Assembly (NCBI GenBank): GCA_036971475.1
Contig: JBAIZL010000010.1
Location: 7,620,950-7,684,949, forward strand
DNA length: 64,000 nt
Direction: 5' to 3'
DNA from: Prosapia bicincta
Taxonomy: Eukaryota > Arthropoda > Insecta > Hemiptera > Cercopidae
Shown here: in pieces, positions 1 to 11,806 of the stretch
Layout of the letters: every line of letters begins with the position of its first letter
How positions within the stretch are numbered: position 1 is the stretch's first letter
Position numbers and translations under genes: made by a program
The notes under the pieces: model-generated
Databases searched by the model: none
The model's input: only the letters and a program-made list of their open reading frames with translations
Told to the model about the DNA's origin: nothing

Positions 1-70
1 ATTTATTTAATCACTTTTACATTTATCAATATTTGTTGATTCCATCTTCACGTGAGCTACTAGTTATCAC

Positions 71-230
71 TAAACACTTTTAATTGTTTCTAAAGTTGCC
101 TATAGTAGCACTTACTTTGTTTGTTGAGGACGGCCGTTTTGGGAGATGTGTCCCATTCTCGAAACGGCCGTCCTCAAAAAACAAAGTAAGTGCTACTATA
201 GGCAAGTTTAGAAACATTTAAAAGTGTTTA
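71..230. repeat. palindrome, PLE-like terminal repeat
   Basis: The left arm (about 71-139) and right arm (about 161-230) are near-perfect reverse complements around a loop of about 20 bases. The arms include TAGTAGCACTTACTTTG on the left and its complement on the right. The same arm sequence recurs at 51266-51316 and 51660-51712, where about 340 bases separate the arms. The foldback form resembles the Penelope-type termini elsewhere in this window, but no coding part is attached here. Confidence 0.6.
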
Positions 231-232
231 GT

Positions 233-366
233 CACTTTGACATTAGTTTATGACAATCCAAACCATAATTTATTTTGTAAAAACTTATTGAGACACTATT
301 TCAGTGAGTTTTACAAATTTACAAAATAAATTAAGGTTTGGATAGTCACAAACTAATGTAAAAGTG
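233..366. repeat. second palindrome abutting the first
   Basis: The arms 233-282 and 310-366 are inverted copies, with AATCCAAACC on the left and GGTTTGGAT on the right, around a loop of about 27 bases. It starts two bases after the previous palindrome. The two may be nested parts of one larger foldback element. Confidence 0.5.
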
Positions 367-399
367 ATTAATTAAGTTTCACTGAACGTAATGACTACA

Positions 400-2872
400 A
401 AATTCAATAGTTGAATTTGTTATATACTAAATTCTGGTTTGTTTATTTTGTTTTTCTTTTTTTGAAGTTTAGTTTGGTTTTCCAGCATAGTATCTAGTTA
501 AGGAAAAGTTTAAAATTCACAGTCATGTATCACTCATTTTAACACAAAACACCGAATATAAGCTTACTAAGTCATCTTAGTCAAAGTCTTATTATACAAA
601 ACAATGGCTATAAATGCCACTTTGCAACCAATTTTAGCTTCTGAAGTACTGCAAAATTAAACTTTTATGAAATGTATTCTTCATTTTGTTCCTTATTTCT
701 CATCCATGCAACCATAATGTACCACAGAAATGACACTACTTTCATAGCATAAAAACTACCACTACTGGAGTTGACCAGTTTTTCAGTGAATGATTTGGAG
801 TGTGACATTGAAGGATATATTGCCGCCATGGTACAAATATCATTATAGGAATGGTTTTCAAGAAAGACCAGTTGTACAACTCATGTTCTAGTTTATTTTT
901 CTGTTATCTTTATATATAAAAATGTTACGTTGGTTTGTGTACACTTCAAAAACTCAAAACGTTCTAAAGAAATTGAGCTCAAATTTCAACACAACATACA
1001 ACCAACTTCAAAGATTGTTTTCATTTATTGTTCGTGTTAGTAGCGTACCTGTGAACACAAGAAAACAGCTTTTTTAATGGTTAGCAATGTACTAGCAATT
1101 GAGCTATCTGTCCGAGAATGATGGGAACACTCCCCATACTAGCTAGCGACATCCACAGTCACATGTGAAACATTACAAGTTCCCAATTACATTGTTTACT
1201 AACAAAAACAAACTTATCCACTGGTATCCCCTTCAGGATTATTGTAAAATCTGAATTAAATATTCACCTTAAACAACTTACTTTTGTGTGATTGACCTGG
1301 GCCATTCGCCACATCATAAGTACAGGTTATTTTGGAATTCCCGAACCCACCTTAGTTGTGACTGCTACATTTGATGTGGATTTGCGCGGTGAACCGAGAT
1401 ACAATACCAGTGATCTCTAGTCATATGTCCATTTCCAAATTAATACATGAACATATATGGCATTTATGATAGCAAAATGCAAATGAAAAATGGCGGCGTT
1501 AGGGGGGAACTTCTTACATACGCCAGAAGGAAATGGGAAGGCATTTCTAATCAGATTGATTCTGGCTATAGTTTGATCGAATAATGGCATAGTCTTAGCT
1601 TTTGTATTGCCATAGCCTCTGAAGTATTGCAAAATTAAACTTCTACAAAAAATAGGAATCACAATGTGTTACAGCAAAGCCTGGCAGGTACAGCGAGTTC
1701 ATTATATTTCAAAATGTCTAAAGTTTGTTGTATTTAATTACGAAGCAGTGTTTGTAAACATGGCTTCATTTTTTATATCACAAACTTTAATTCTTGTTTT
1801 TAATACATAACCTACAAATTTTAAAATCATTAAATAAAGATGAAACTAGAACAAAATTGGCAATTTATTGATAGCAATATTATGTTTGAATAGCATCAAT
1901 GAGTGATTTGAAAAATACCTAATCCGAGATTAAACAATATTGTAGAACAAGATTATAATTGGAACACCAGACATAAAACCAGACTTTGATAAAGCTACTT
2001 TTAAATAGGTTTCTCATTGTTGTGTAATATTGAGTGATTATAGATATTGCTTTTTATTTCACTTTTACTGTTAAATATATCTTTTAACTTGTAACGTGAG
2101 TGATTATATATTTTATTATTTGTATAGTACATTTATACTACAGTTTACACCATTTTAGCCTGAAATATATGTTTATAATTTTTATATCATAATTGGGTTC
2201 AGAATAATAGGGTTTAGGTTAACAGATAAGTTTGGCTACACTCATTAGGGTAAGGTAGGGGCAAAAACACTCTTGCCTTGGCAGGGCCTGGAATATAGGA
2301 AATAATGGTGAAACTCTATGCATAAGGAAGTCCCTACCAACTAGATCCTCTTTACAATGACGAATGTTAGATGAAATGTAGAAAACAAGAAACACAGAAG
2401 ATTATCTTTAATCTTTTGCTAAATACACAAGAAAGAGTATTTTTGTGCAAGTGTGAGACACTTTATATTAGCACAATAAAGGACCTCTACAAGGAAACAT
2501 TTTTATTTGTTTCTATTTTCAACTTAAGCTTCTATGAGATACTTATACAACTTAACATAAATCAAAAATTAGGATAAAATATAACCAAAACTTATAGAGA
2601 AAATAAGATTCAAATGCAACACATATTCAAAGGGCAAACAGGAAGAGATACATATAAGGCTTAAAACAAGATTTAAACAACATATCCAATTTTATAAATA
2701 TGATAGAAAAAGATCATTATACACGAAAAATATAAGAGGAGAAAATCATGTATCGCTAGAACTGAACACATCACTGTTAACACTGACATCGCCTCCTACA
2801 CTATCCAAGCAATTACGTAACTGCAAGGTATAATTCTCTCCATCAGGCCTCAATACCACCACAGTATGGTTC
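400..2872. other. non-coding, no gene seen
   Basis: No credible reading frame. A short dispersed repeat occurs at about 640-670 and 1615-1650 (both contain TGCAAAATTAAACTT). The stretch at about 889-1010 starts TCTTTATATATAAAAATG and continues with a phrase like AAAACTCAAAACG, which resembles the 5' end of insect Helitrons. No matching Helitron 3' end was found nearby, so this stays a suggestion. Confidence 0.3.
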
Positions 2873-2880
2873 AGTCCATT

Positions 2881-4402
2881 CATGGGCGCCCATGTATAAT
2901 TTTATAGGGGGGGGCCAAATCTGATACCTGGGGGTATGGGATTCCCTCCATGAAAAGGAGGGTCTGGGGAAATTTTGAAAAATTAGGGTTAAAATGGTGA
3001 GTTTTAAGGCACTTTAGAAAATTCAAAACTTCTAATTTTTACAGGCTTTTTTGTATCGATTACTTTATTTTTTTATAGAATGAGTGAATCTTTATTCCTT
3101 AAAATACTAAAAAATATAATTAAAAGCTTTTTTTTCTTGCGTCATTTCATTTATTATAGGATAGGATAGTAACCGACAAATTATTTTGAGGTTGGAAGTT
3201 TTTTAAATATAGGCTATTATTTCAGTTTTATAAGTGGCGTTTTTTTTTTTTAAATTTTAACCGAGGCATGACAGTCGAGTATCTGATTTTATTGAAATAT
3301 CTCATTAGGTTCAGGGTGTTTGCGTGTTTCAGGAGGAACTGCTCAGATAACGCTAAAAATGAGAAAAAAATGCTTCGTTAGTTAGATACGACTAGCGAAA
3401 GATTTCACCTCCAATTCAGTTACCCCTGTGAAATAAATCAATAAATGTATAGGCCCTACTTAAGTAAGCAGATTCAAATTTTATCCTCCTTAGGCTTTTT
3501 CTACTAATTTGAGCAATTAGGGGTAGTTTTCAACCTTGAAAATGAATTCTTAGAGGGTCGAAATATTTAACAATTACAATTAGAGCATCAGACAATCATT
3601 ATTTTTAATTCATCTAAACCAAATTTCACTCTTTTTACGCTTTTTTATAGATTTTGACAATAAGGGGTAGTTTTCACGCTTAAAAAATAAAAAGCGCCCG
3701 TCGGCACTATATAGATTTTGAAGTAGAGTGTAAGTTGAGCTTAATCCCAAATTTGTATGCAAATCGGTCTTTTCCGAAAAATTTGCGAAGTTTTTTCCTA
3801 TTTTGAGCTTCGTTTCCTGGACTAATAATAAAGATAAATCAAATTAAAACGTCAATTTCTACAATTCAATTAAAGGTAATGTAACACAGGCTATAACATA
3901 TAATAAACTGTTAACATTAAGTTAACCAATACAGTACTACAATGTCGAACGCAGATGACATGCAACAGAGAAGAAATGCAGCGTCAGTCGGAAGGGCCTA
4001 GGTTATCGTTCCTGGCACGTTTTCCTTATCATTGGGATAGCTGGCTCGCTGTGTCAGCGTCTAGGATATTAGTCATGTCCTGTTTAGCTGTTTTCCTTTA
4101 ATTGACGCAACCATTAACTGGTCCACATTGACATAATCACATAATATGGATATTCGATAGTTTCTGACTTTAAAACCTACTTCGTTCAGTCAAGGTGTTA
4201 AAATAGCAGAATCGCATAAATATACTACTGTATTTATATTGTTAATACTGTGAAAATTTATTATAATTAAAATGTAGTTCTTCCACATCAGCTGAAAATA
4301 AAAAAAGAAATATTTGTACAGAAGTCTTGATAATTTTAATTTGTATTTCTGGGAGCTAGGGGGGCCACGGCCCCTCCCTGCCCGTGTGTATGGGCGCCCA
4401 TG
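2881..4402. mobile_element. non-autonomous DNA transposon with 8-bp TSD (hAT- or P-like)
   Basis: Both ends carry the inverted repeat CATGGGCGCCCAT, which is itself almost palindromic. The flanks are the direct repeat AGTCCATT at 2873-2880 and 4403-4410. Subterminal G-runs follow the left end (GGGGGGGGCC) and precede the right end (GGGGGGCCACGG). Eight-base target duplications are made by hAT and P superfamily transposases; the CA start suits either. The 1.5 kb interior has no transposase reading frame, so it would need help from an autonomous relative. Superfamily is inferred from TSD length only. Confidence 0.7.
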
Positions 4403-5584
4403 AGTCCATTAACTTGACGTAGTAAAAGAGAGTTAACATTTCAATTCTTGAATTTACACTTTTGTTATTAATGTTAAAATATTTTACAAAAACTAATAAG
4501 CCAACAAATACTGTTTAACTAGTAAATATAATAGACAGGCTTTTGGGATAAGCCCTTTGTCAGAATTTAATAAGTTATTTTCATCATATTTATTAATCAT
4601 CAGACTTTTAAAACAGTTAAACATATTTTTATATTTGACATTTTTAACTTACCTTGGATAGTTTATTTTTGTTTTTTTTAGGATGTGTCATGTAACATGT
4701 TTTTTTAAAACTTTAATCCCTGAGGAATTAAGGCTGATATTAAATATTGCAGTGGTTTGGTTACATAAATAATTTAGTTGACCTGCAATGTCAAATTTAA
4801 TTGAAATGCAAGAGTTATGTGTTCGTTAAATAAGTCAACTCACAAATTTTTAACTCAAACAATCAACGTTACTTTATTGAGAAAAATGTATTAGATCATA
4901 AAGCAAACATATTAGAGAAATACTACGCTAGTTACATATTTTATAAATTTTACAGATTAATTTTTTTTTATTTAAAGCTTTTCTGTCTACATATCTATGG
5001 CTGAGAAATGACCCATTTTTCGAGTTTGCTTTGTGTGTTCATTTTATATTTAATTTTATAATTTCAACTTACAAAAATCTACAACATGATGCCAAAAAAT
5101 TACATTTAATACATTATTAATAAAAGAAATACAGTTTTAAATTTTGAATGGTTACTGTTTAAAAAGTTAAATTCGCAACTTGTTAACTAAACTGCTTAAT
5201 TTTTTTACAACTTAGCTGTTTTTGTTACAACTGGTGAAGTCATGCGTTGTTCTTTGAATTCCCTTACTCTGCGGATTGTGTCATCTCACTCGTAATTATG
5301 AATTTGGTACTGCTTCTCGCCTGACGTTGCATCTTTAAAAAAATTAAACTTTTCCTCCCTCTGCTATCTTAATGCACGTGCAGCTGGCTCCATGGTTTGG
5401 ACGAGACAGAGATTTAGCACAAATATACTATACGTAGCATCTCTACAACAAAATAAAACTTTAAAATAACTTTACACTTTTAAAATAAAAACATTTCTTT
5501 GCTCCTCGGTTTTAGAGACGTGCGTCCACGGCTACATTTTTATATCGAGAGAGGGTTAATCATGGCCAGCACGCTTCCATCCTA

Positions 5585-5778
5585 ATTACCGCGCACCAAT
5601 CTGCGCATATTATTAGTTTCAGATTTACTAGCTAGAGGTCAGTATCATCCCCATATTTACTTTTACAAATTGACAATTTTTTTTATACTTATTTATTGTT
5701 ACATTTTGTACTTTATTCACGTTTGTTTTCTGAATCTTAATTTTTAATATGTAACACCATCTAAAGCGTGTTACAGTC
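5585..5778 (-). repeat. diverged dispersed repeat, copy 1
   Basis: Read on the minus strand, this block (ending in a GTAACACGCTTTAGATGGTG phrase) matches 54939-55140 on the plus strand, including the shared TATGCGCA stretch and, further out, a GAGGAGC..AAGAA phrase. Identity is patchy. It is followed directly by the PLE endonuclease fragment at 5786. Confidence 0.4.
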
Positions 5779-5785
5779 ACAGAAC

Positions 5786-5930
5786 TCCAATACATGTAAT
5801 AAAATTTACATTGGCCAAACAAAAAGGAAAAATTGAACTAAATTAAAAGAGCACATTAGTCAAATAAAATTTCAAAGACCTGGAAAATCAAGCATCAACC
5901 AAACTACTCAATTAAAGGAATTTTTTAAAA
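5786..5930 (+). pseudogene. Penelope-like element GIY-YIG endonuclease fragment
   Basis: The plus strand reads CNKIYIGQTKRK, a stop, then KLKEHISQIKF. That is the second half of a GIY-YIG endonuclease domain as found at the C-terminus of Penelope-like elements; compare CNKIYIGQTKK in the copy at 29 kb. The GIY half and the reverse transcriptase are missing and there is an in-frame stop, so it is a dead fragment. Confidence 0.55.
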
Positions 5931-6251
5931 TTTGTATTTTAATTTATATTGTTCAGTGGGCTATATTTATAAAACATTGTAATATTTTTGGAAATTCAGA
6001 CTTTAAACTTTTTATCTCGAAGTATCACTGGTGTATTTTATTTTGTAGAACGTTGGTGCGATATCTCAATACTGATGAATTACCACAACTATAATTTAAT
6101 ATACAGAAATATTGATATGATTCATTTTTGGTACCATAAAAAAATTACATAATCAATTGCTTCTCCAATTAGCATCAAATTAAAACTCTATAAATCAATA
6201 TATTTTTTAATACGGTATTTTCAAATTTTGTTGGGCTCAAACTCAATTCTA

Positions 6252-7176
6252 AAGGGTAATTAAAAAATAATGCCCGTTTTTAAATGGCTGGTAAATTTTC
6301 ATTTATCGGTTGGCAACAATGTTTAATCTCATTTATTTTCTGGGAACATTCCAATTGTTGACACAAATAGTAATTCTTTTGTTCTTTCAATTCTATGTCT
6401 AACCATGAAGAAATTTACTTGTGCGCAGAGAGTTTTAATCGTTAAAACATTTTATCAGACTGGAGAGTTACGCAGCTATTGTCAGGGGACTTCGCATTGC
6501 TCTAGCACGTAATGAAACAACAAATAAACCAACAGTTTGCAGACTCATGAATAAGTTCTTTGAGATGGTTTCAACAGTTGACCTTAAAAGTCCTGGATGT
6601 CGCTGTTCTAGCTGAACTGAACAGAACATTGCGTTGGTTCGTGACAGTGTAGTTGTTGACCCAGCAAAATCAATACATTGCCATTCTCAACAATTGGGTT
6701 TAAAATATTCTTCTGTATGGAGAATTCATCAGTACAATCTCAATTATCAACCCTATAAAATTCCGTTGAGGCAACATTTGAAAGAGGCAGATCACCAGAA
6801 GAGACGACAGTTTATGGACTGGGTATTGATACCATCAATGGCCACCAAGGTCGTGTGACTTGACACCTTGATACTTTATCTTTTACGTCATCTGGAGTCA
6901 TTGGTGTATGCCAACCACAAAACGTCAATGACTTGAAGGAGAATATTCAATGGGTTATTGGCAGAATGAAAGTGGAAACGTCGTGCAGTTATAGTAAATT
7001 TTCTAGGTAGAGTTGTTTGGTGCCAGCGCAGTAGAGAAGGACTCATAAATGATATCATTTTTCATACATGAAATCGAAATGTTAGATGAAAATGTTAATG
7101 TATTTAATTCTAGTTTTTCATTAAAATAAATCTTAATTTGATATATCAAAACCGGCACTCTTTTTTAATTACCCTT
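6252..7176 (+). mobile_element. deleted IS630/Tc1/mariner-type element with DUF4817-like transposase remnant
   Basis: The terminal inverted repeats begin AAGGGTAATTAAAAAATAAT on the left and read ATTAAAAAAGAGTGCCGG when the right end is complemented; both sides are bounded by TA (6250-6251, 7177-7178). The transposase starts near 6405 (MKKFTCAQRVLIVKTFYQ) and is frameshifted near 6480. It then reads NKPTVCRLMNKFF, has a stop near 6612, and continues as LVRDSVVVDPAKSIH..SQQLGL, a helix-turn-helix region seen in DUF4817-type transposases. After 6837 it jumps to RPPRSCDLTPLD, the region around the last catalytic aspartate. The first two catalytic residues are therefore lost in an internal deletion, and the element cannot move itself. 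Confidence 0.75.
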
Positions 7177-7178
7177 TA

Positions 7179-8456
7179 CTATGCTACCTAAATAGATTTT
7201 TATGACTTCTTTTCTTTTCTTTTTATTCCTCATTTTATTTTCATTCCTTTTTATTTTGTATCTTTTTTTCTTTAAATGTCAATTTTGAGTCCTATTACTC
7301 TTTAGCAAGACCCAGGAGCATAAATAAATAGGTTTTCTGACACAAGTATGTTTGTTGTTTTAAAAAATTAATATAATACATATCTATACAATTATCAGTA
7401 TTTTACAAAAAGTACTAGAATGTGTTCCCACAGAAAAGAAATTTAACAAACTATTAAATAAATACAATAAAATTTAATAAAATACAGTGATATAGATCAC
7501 TTATTTGTGATAAAAAATATGTCTCATCAAGTTTTTCCTAAATTAATTTTAATTATAAGTTCAGCAAGTTATTTACTAAGTTCAATCACAGAAGGTTTTC
7601 ATGGTCCTCAGAGAAAATAACATTGATGAGACAAATTTTTTATTTAACCTAATAAATTTAAAGGACAATACATTTATAATTAGTGTTACATTTGCCTTAT
7701 AAAAATATATTTACAAGCAAAGAATAAATGACATAATAACAGTTTAACCTATGAGGTTAAAGGGCATCAGATAATGCATCTAAAGCTATTTCAGTAAATC
7801 AAAATAGTTTTTGAGTAATTAGTAGGCGCCGGCAAAAGATAAGACATACTAGACATTTACGATTATTTATCTTATTATGTAATAGGCACAAAAAACCAAC
7901 AATAGAAATTATCTATTTATAGCTGCACCTGTATATTAATAAACATTCATGCCTTATATTAGGTAATACTATTGTTGATTTTTAATTTGTTCTAATTAAA
8001 AAAAATAATAAGTCATCACTGTCGTCACTCAAGGTCAAGTCTAACAAATGACAATATCATTGCGTTCAAGAGCTTATTGTGGGTGATCGCCAGTAACTGT
8101 TCAAGAAATCTTGTGAGAAATTGGTTTCAGCTAAGAGTGTGCTATTCGCAGTGATAGACCACCTTGACCACAGAAAGATTAGTGCTTGATGGATTTTGAG
8201 GTTATTGACTAGAAATAAAAAACAGGCCAGATCGAAGATTTTTGAATCAATTTTAACAAGAAGGTGAGGATTTTTAAATGTGAGTAGTCACATGTGATGA
8301 CACATGTGTCCTTAAATTCCCGAATCAAGAATGGCAAGTAAGGAATATCAAAGGAAAGATTAAGGCTGCTTGTGAAGGTCAAAACTCTTCTTTTAGCCAG
8401 AAAAGTTCTTGTAACTTTTTTTTTTGACTCAAGTAGAGTTTTAATCACTGATGATT
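7179..8456. other. non-coding, no gene seen
   Basis: AT-rich sequence with only short, low-complexity reading frames and no recognisable element ends. Confidence 0.4.
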
Positions 8457-8468
8457 AACACTCAGTGA

Positions 8469-9236
8469 AGGGTCTGGCAGGAGGGGCAAGACCATCTGGA
8501 TTTGCTCGGACAGTCAGGCAGCTCTGAAGGCTTTAGGTAAGGCTAGTACCAGCTCTAGGTTGGTGGCTGAGACTATAGCCTCTCTAGCAGAGCTGAGTAA
8601 GTATAATTCACTCAACCTAACCTGGATTCCAGGACATTCTGGCTAGGTAGGGAATGAGAGAGCCTTAGCAAAACAAAGGTGTATAACTCAAGGACCGTTG
8701 CTGAGGGCAGTGGGCATGCCGCCTCAGGAGGGGCGCAAGAGGATTACGGCACATATAGATAGGTTGTGCAGGGAAGAATGGAATGCAACCTTGGGGTGTA
8801 ACAAATCCAAGGTACTGTGGGGTTACTCAGAAGATTTGTGGGGCAAAGAACTACTCTCGTTAAGTAGACATCAACTCAGAGCTACTGTAGAGCTGGTCAC
8901 AGGCCATGGGAATCTGAGGTGGTTCCAATACAAAATTGGAAAATCTAGGTCCCCTGTGTGCAAGAGATACGACGAGGACCAAGAGGGAAGCCCAATCCAA
9001 GTACTCTGTGAGTGCCCTGATTTGGGAACTGCAAGGAGAAAGTAGTTTGGCTGGCAGGTATGTACACCAGAGGATATCAGAAGATTCAGCATCAGGTGGG
9101 TACTTAATTTCTGAAAAGAGGTAGGTATCCACTAAGCTAGTCCTGTGGTAGGGATGGGAAAAGAGTACAAAGGCTGCAGCTAAGTGCTCTACACCAATAA
9201 GGCCCCTCCGAGTTTTAGTAATAATAAATAATAATA
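8469..9236 (+). mobile_element. 5'-truncated LINE 3' end (RNase H + C-terminal zinc knuckle), I-like
   Basis: A direct repeat AACACTCAGTGA (8457-8468 and 9237-9248) flanks the insertion. Inside, the plus strand reads DSQAALKALGKAS, then SLNLTWIPGHSG, the hallmark of a LINE RNase H domain, then a stop codon, NERALAKQRC, and a C-terminal stretch TGHGNLRWFQYKIG..CKRYDEDQ..VLCECPDL, which is the cysteine/histidine tail of many RNase H-bearing LINEs. The 3' tail is a run of TAA units just before the second duplication. RNase H plus a TAA tail points to the I group. It is dead on arrival (5' truncated) and also carries a stop. Confidence 0.75.
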
Positions 9237-9739
9237 AACACTCAGTGATTGCAATTTACTATTTCTACCAGATACAGTCCACAAAAAATATGTCCACTGA
9301 AACAAAAGACAAGGTACACACATTACTATTATCTTCATGACAATGCTATATCTCACAGCTCGTTGACAAGAAATAAACTGAAACTGGAAAACTCTTGAAC
9401 ACTCTCGTTATAGTCCAGTCTTGTCCCATTGTTACTATGTTTTGTTTGCACCTCTGAAAGAATCACTTGGAGAAAAACGATTAGAAATTAATGAAGAAGC
9501 CCAGCAGGATTGTCACATGTGCAATTAGTTGACGATTTGCCTTCCATATTTTTATAAACAGAGGATGTTTATAATCCACATTGGAGTGAGGTGATAATGT
9601 GAGAGCCTTTACTGAGAAAAAAATAATACATTTAATAAATAATACTATTATAAAATGATATTATTCAATGAATATATTTTTTTAAATTACCATTTCTTTT
9701 TGATTCACACATACAACTATAAACATACACAATATCAAA

Positions 9740-9935
9740 GAGCACAGTGGTAGAATATATTACAACGAAAATATTGGAAAGAACCCCAATACCAAACAAG
9801 TTACGTATCACTCTAGTTTGTAACTTCTTGTTTGCTAGATTGTAATTTTGTAATAAGACCCTCTGATGATGATGATGATGACATGGTCATCGAAATGTAC
9901 ACTGATAAATAACCACTGTAACTTGATAAATAAAA
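9740..9935 (+). repeat. PLE-like terminal fragments
   Basis: The stretch at 9740-9800 (AGAGCACAGTGGTAGAAT, then CCCCAATACC) recurs at 59345-59400 and in part at 51110. It is followed by a GATGATGATGATGATGACATG run and CATCGAAATGT, a phrase close to the CGAAACGT-type ends of the other Penelope-like units here. Assignment is by resemblance only. Confidence 0.35.
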
Positions 9936-9944
9936 TAATAAAAT

Positions 9945-10605
9945 ACACACAAGATAACAAACAAAAATTAAATGAAGAATTTGAATATATTATAAAAATA
10001 GCAATAGAAAAGAGATACAACAAACACCTTATAAAAAACATATAGAATAAATTTACAAAAAGACTTAACCTCAACACAACACTACAACCAAAACACAAAA
10101 ACAAAAATAATTAAAAAAAACAACCTAAAATATAACTACACCAATAACAAAATAGAAAAAATAACAAATGTATACAATAAACAACACTACACACCAACAT
10201 ACAAACCAAACAACAAAATAATAAAATATCTTCATAAGGCAAACCACAAAATAAATTCAGAAACACATAGCCTATCTGGAATCTACAAAATTACATGTAA
10301 CAACTGCAACGTATTTTACATAGGAAAAACAACTAGATCATTTAAAATAAGATTTTCAAAACATTACAGAGCATTCATAACTAAAAAAAAACATCAAATG
10401 TAGCAGAACACATAGTTGAAATAAATAATAATCCAATAGAACTAAAGTCACTAGAAAAATACCACATCTAAAGGAGAAAACACAACAACCTAATTAACCA
10501 ACGACAATGGTCAAGTGACCGAAAGATGCCCAATCACAACGAAAAAATTAATTGCACTTAAATGGTAGAATAGCTGTTTACAATTAACCTATAATAACTT
10601 TATAT
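9945..10605 (+). pseudogene. Penelope-like element 3' part, GIY-YIG domain
   Basis: The plus strand encodes, with frameshifts and stops, a C-terminal PLE region: LNEEFEYIIKIAIEKRYN, later KIEKITNVYNKQHYTP, then SGIYKITCNNCNVFYIGKTT with both the GIY and YIG motifs, then RFSKHYRAF. The reverse transcriptase is absent. The downstream 3' tail (10505-10570) contains GGTCAAGTGACCGAAAG and TTGCACTTAAATGGTAGA, the same sequence that makes up the short palindromes at 15.1, 24.8 and 25.4 kb. This copy therefore links those palindromes to a PLE. Confidence 0.65.
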
Positions 10606-10795
10606 ATATTTGACTCACTCTTCAACTGTTGTTGGGTTAACCTCGTCAATGCTAGATGAGATTCTAGTGAAGCGTCGGAACTGCGATTTTATGCACTGCA
10701 GAATGAACGAATGTACTCCAGATAATAACTATTCATCATATTTTTCATCCGTGAAGGAATACATATCAGCATATATATTTATAAAGAACTAAGTC
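10606..10795 (+). repeat. PLE terminal segment, same family as ends of 25971-28521
   Basis: It runs GACTCACTCTTCAACTG..GTTGGGTTAACCTCGTCAATG..AGCGTCGGAACTGC..TCCAGATAATAACTATTC, matching the plus strand at 28360-28500 and the minus strand at 25975-26100. It follows another PLE tail directly, so two PLE families are stacked here. A (TA)n tract (10921-10951) and a 10-base C run (10960-10969) follow. Confidence 0.6.
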
Positions 10796-10919
10796 AAAAT
10801 ACAAATACAAGAATTATAATTGAATTTACAATTCAAAGCTTTTCGTTGGCTAACAGTACCAACATCATCAGGAATATTAAACAATTAAAATTATATACAA
10901 TTATATAAAATTATAAACA

Positions 10920-10954
<35 letters not shown>

Positions 10955-11354
10955 TGTAACCCCCCCCCCAGATTATTGTAAACTAGGTCATGGTAGGAAA
11001 TGACTTATTTAAAAAACTTTAATTACCTTTATCTACTTGTACTTACAGAGACCCGCCGGGTCAATTGTTTGTCTAAACAATTGTATCCAACTATTAACTC
11101 AGGCATACTGGCTGTTTGTTTAATAGCTCTATCAAAGACAGGTTACATTAAATTCTCATTTATGTTTATAAAAGAGACCTAATTTTCAAAACAATTTTAT
11201 ATTCAAAATATTAAATTTATTTTATAATTTGCTTATTGCTCTTTATTGCTTAACAAATTCAAATATTGAAGTTTACATCTTTTGAAAATGTTCTCTGACA
11301 AAGCTAGGTTGAATGCACTCTGGTATTTTATAATTACTGATTTGATTGAAACCA

Positions 11355-11806
11355 AAAATATTTTAAAAAATTAAATTTAAAACATACCTTTGGTAATCAC
11401 TTACACTCACGAGGCTTTGTTAAAACATTTAATAGTAATTACACCTGTTCACTTTTAAATTTTGAAACAACAAACTAAATGTAACAAAGCCACTAAGAAA
11501 ATATCCAATTTTTAACAACTTTAAAAAAGTACATTATTTAAGACTTTAACAGAAATTTTGACGATAACAGCCCGTAGATCCTCTTTCTTAGGAGCCTTGC
11601 AAAGGAATGCCTAAAGGTCTATTTCTCATGTGAATTCAGAAATACCCCCACCCTTGTGCACTCAGAAATTTCCCTGGGAATTTCCTGCTAGCTCCGTCAA
11701 ACATTTTTTTAAAAAAATTCTTTAAAATAAAGCCGATTTTACATTTACTAAACAACAAATATATCATGTAACATACTTAAACGCAATCAGAAATTACAAG
11801 CATGTT
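11355..11806 (+). repeat. direct repeat, copy 1
   Basis: A block of about 450 bases shared with 12832-13215. Landmarks in both are AGGAATGCCTAAAGGTCTAT, CAATCAGAAATTACAAGCAT and TTACTAAACAACAAATATAT. It contains about 100 bases (about 11390-11490) missing from copy 2. No transposase or LTR hallmark (TG..CA) was seen. It could be the ends of a small LTR-type element with about 1 kb between, or a segmental duplication. Confidence 0.55.
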
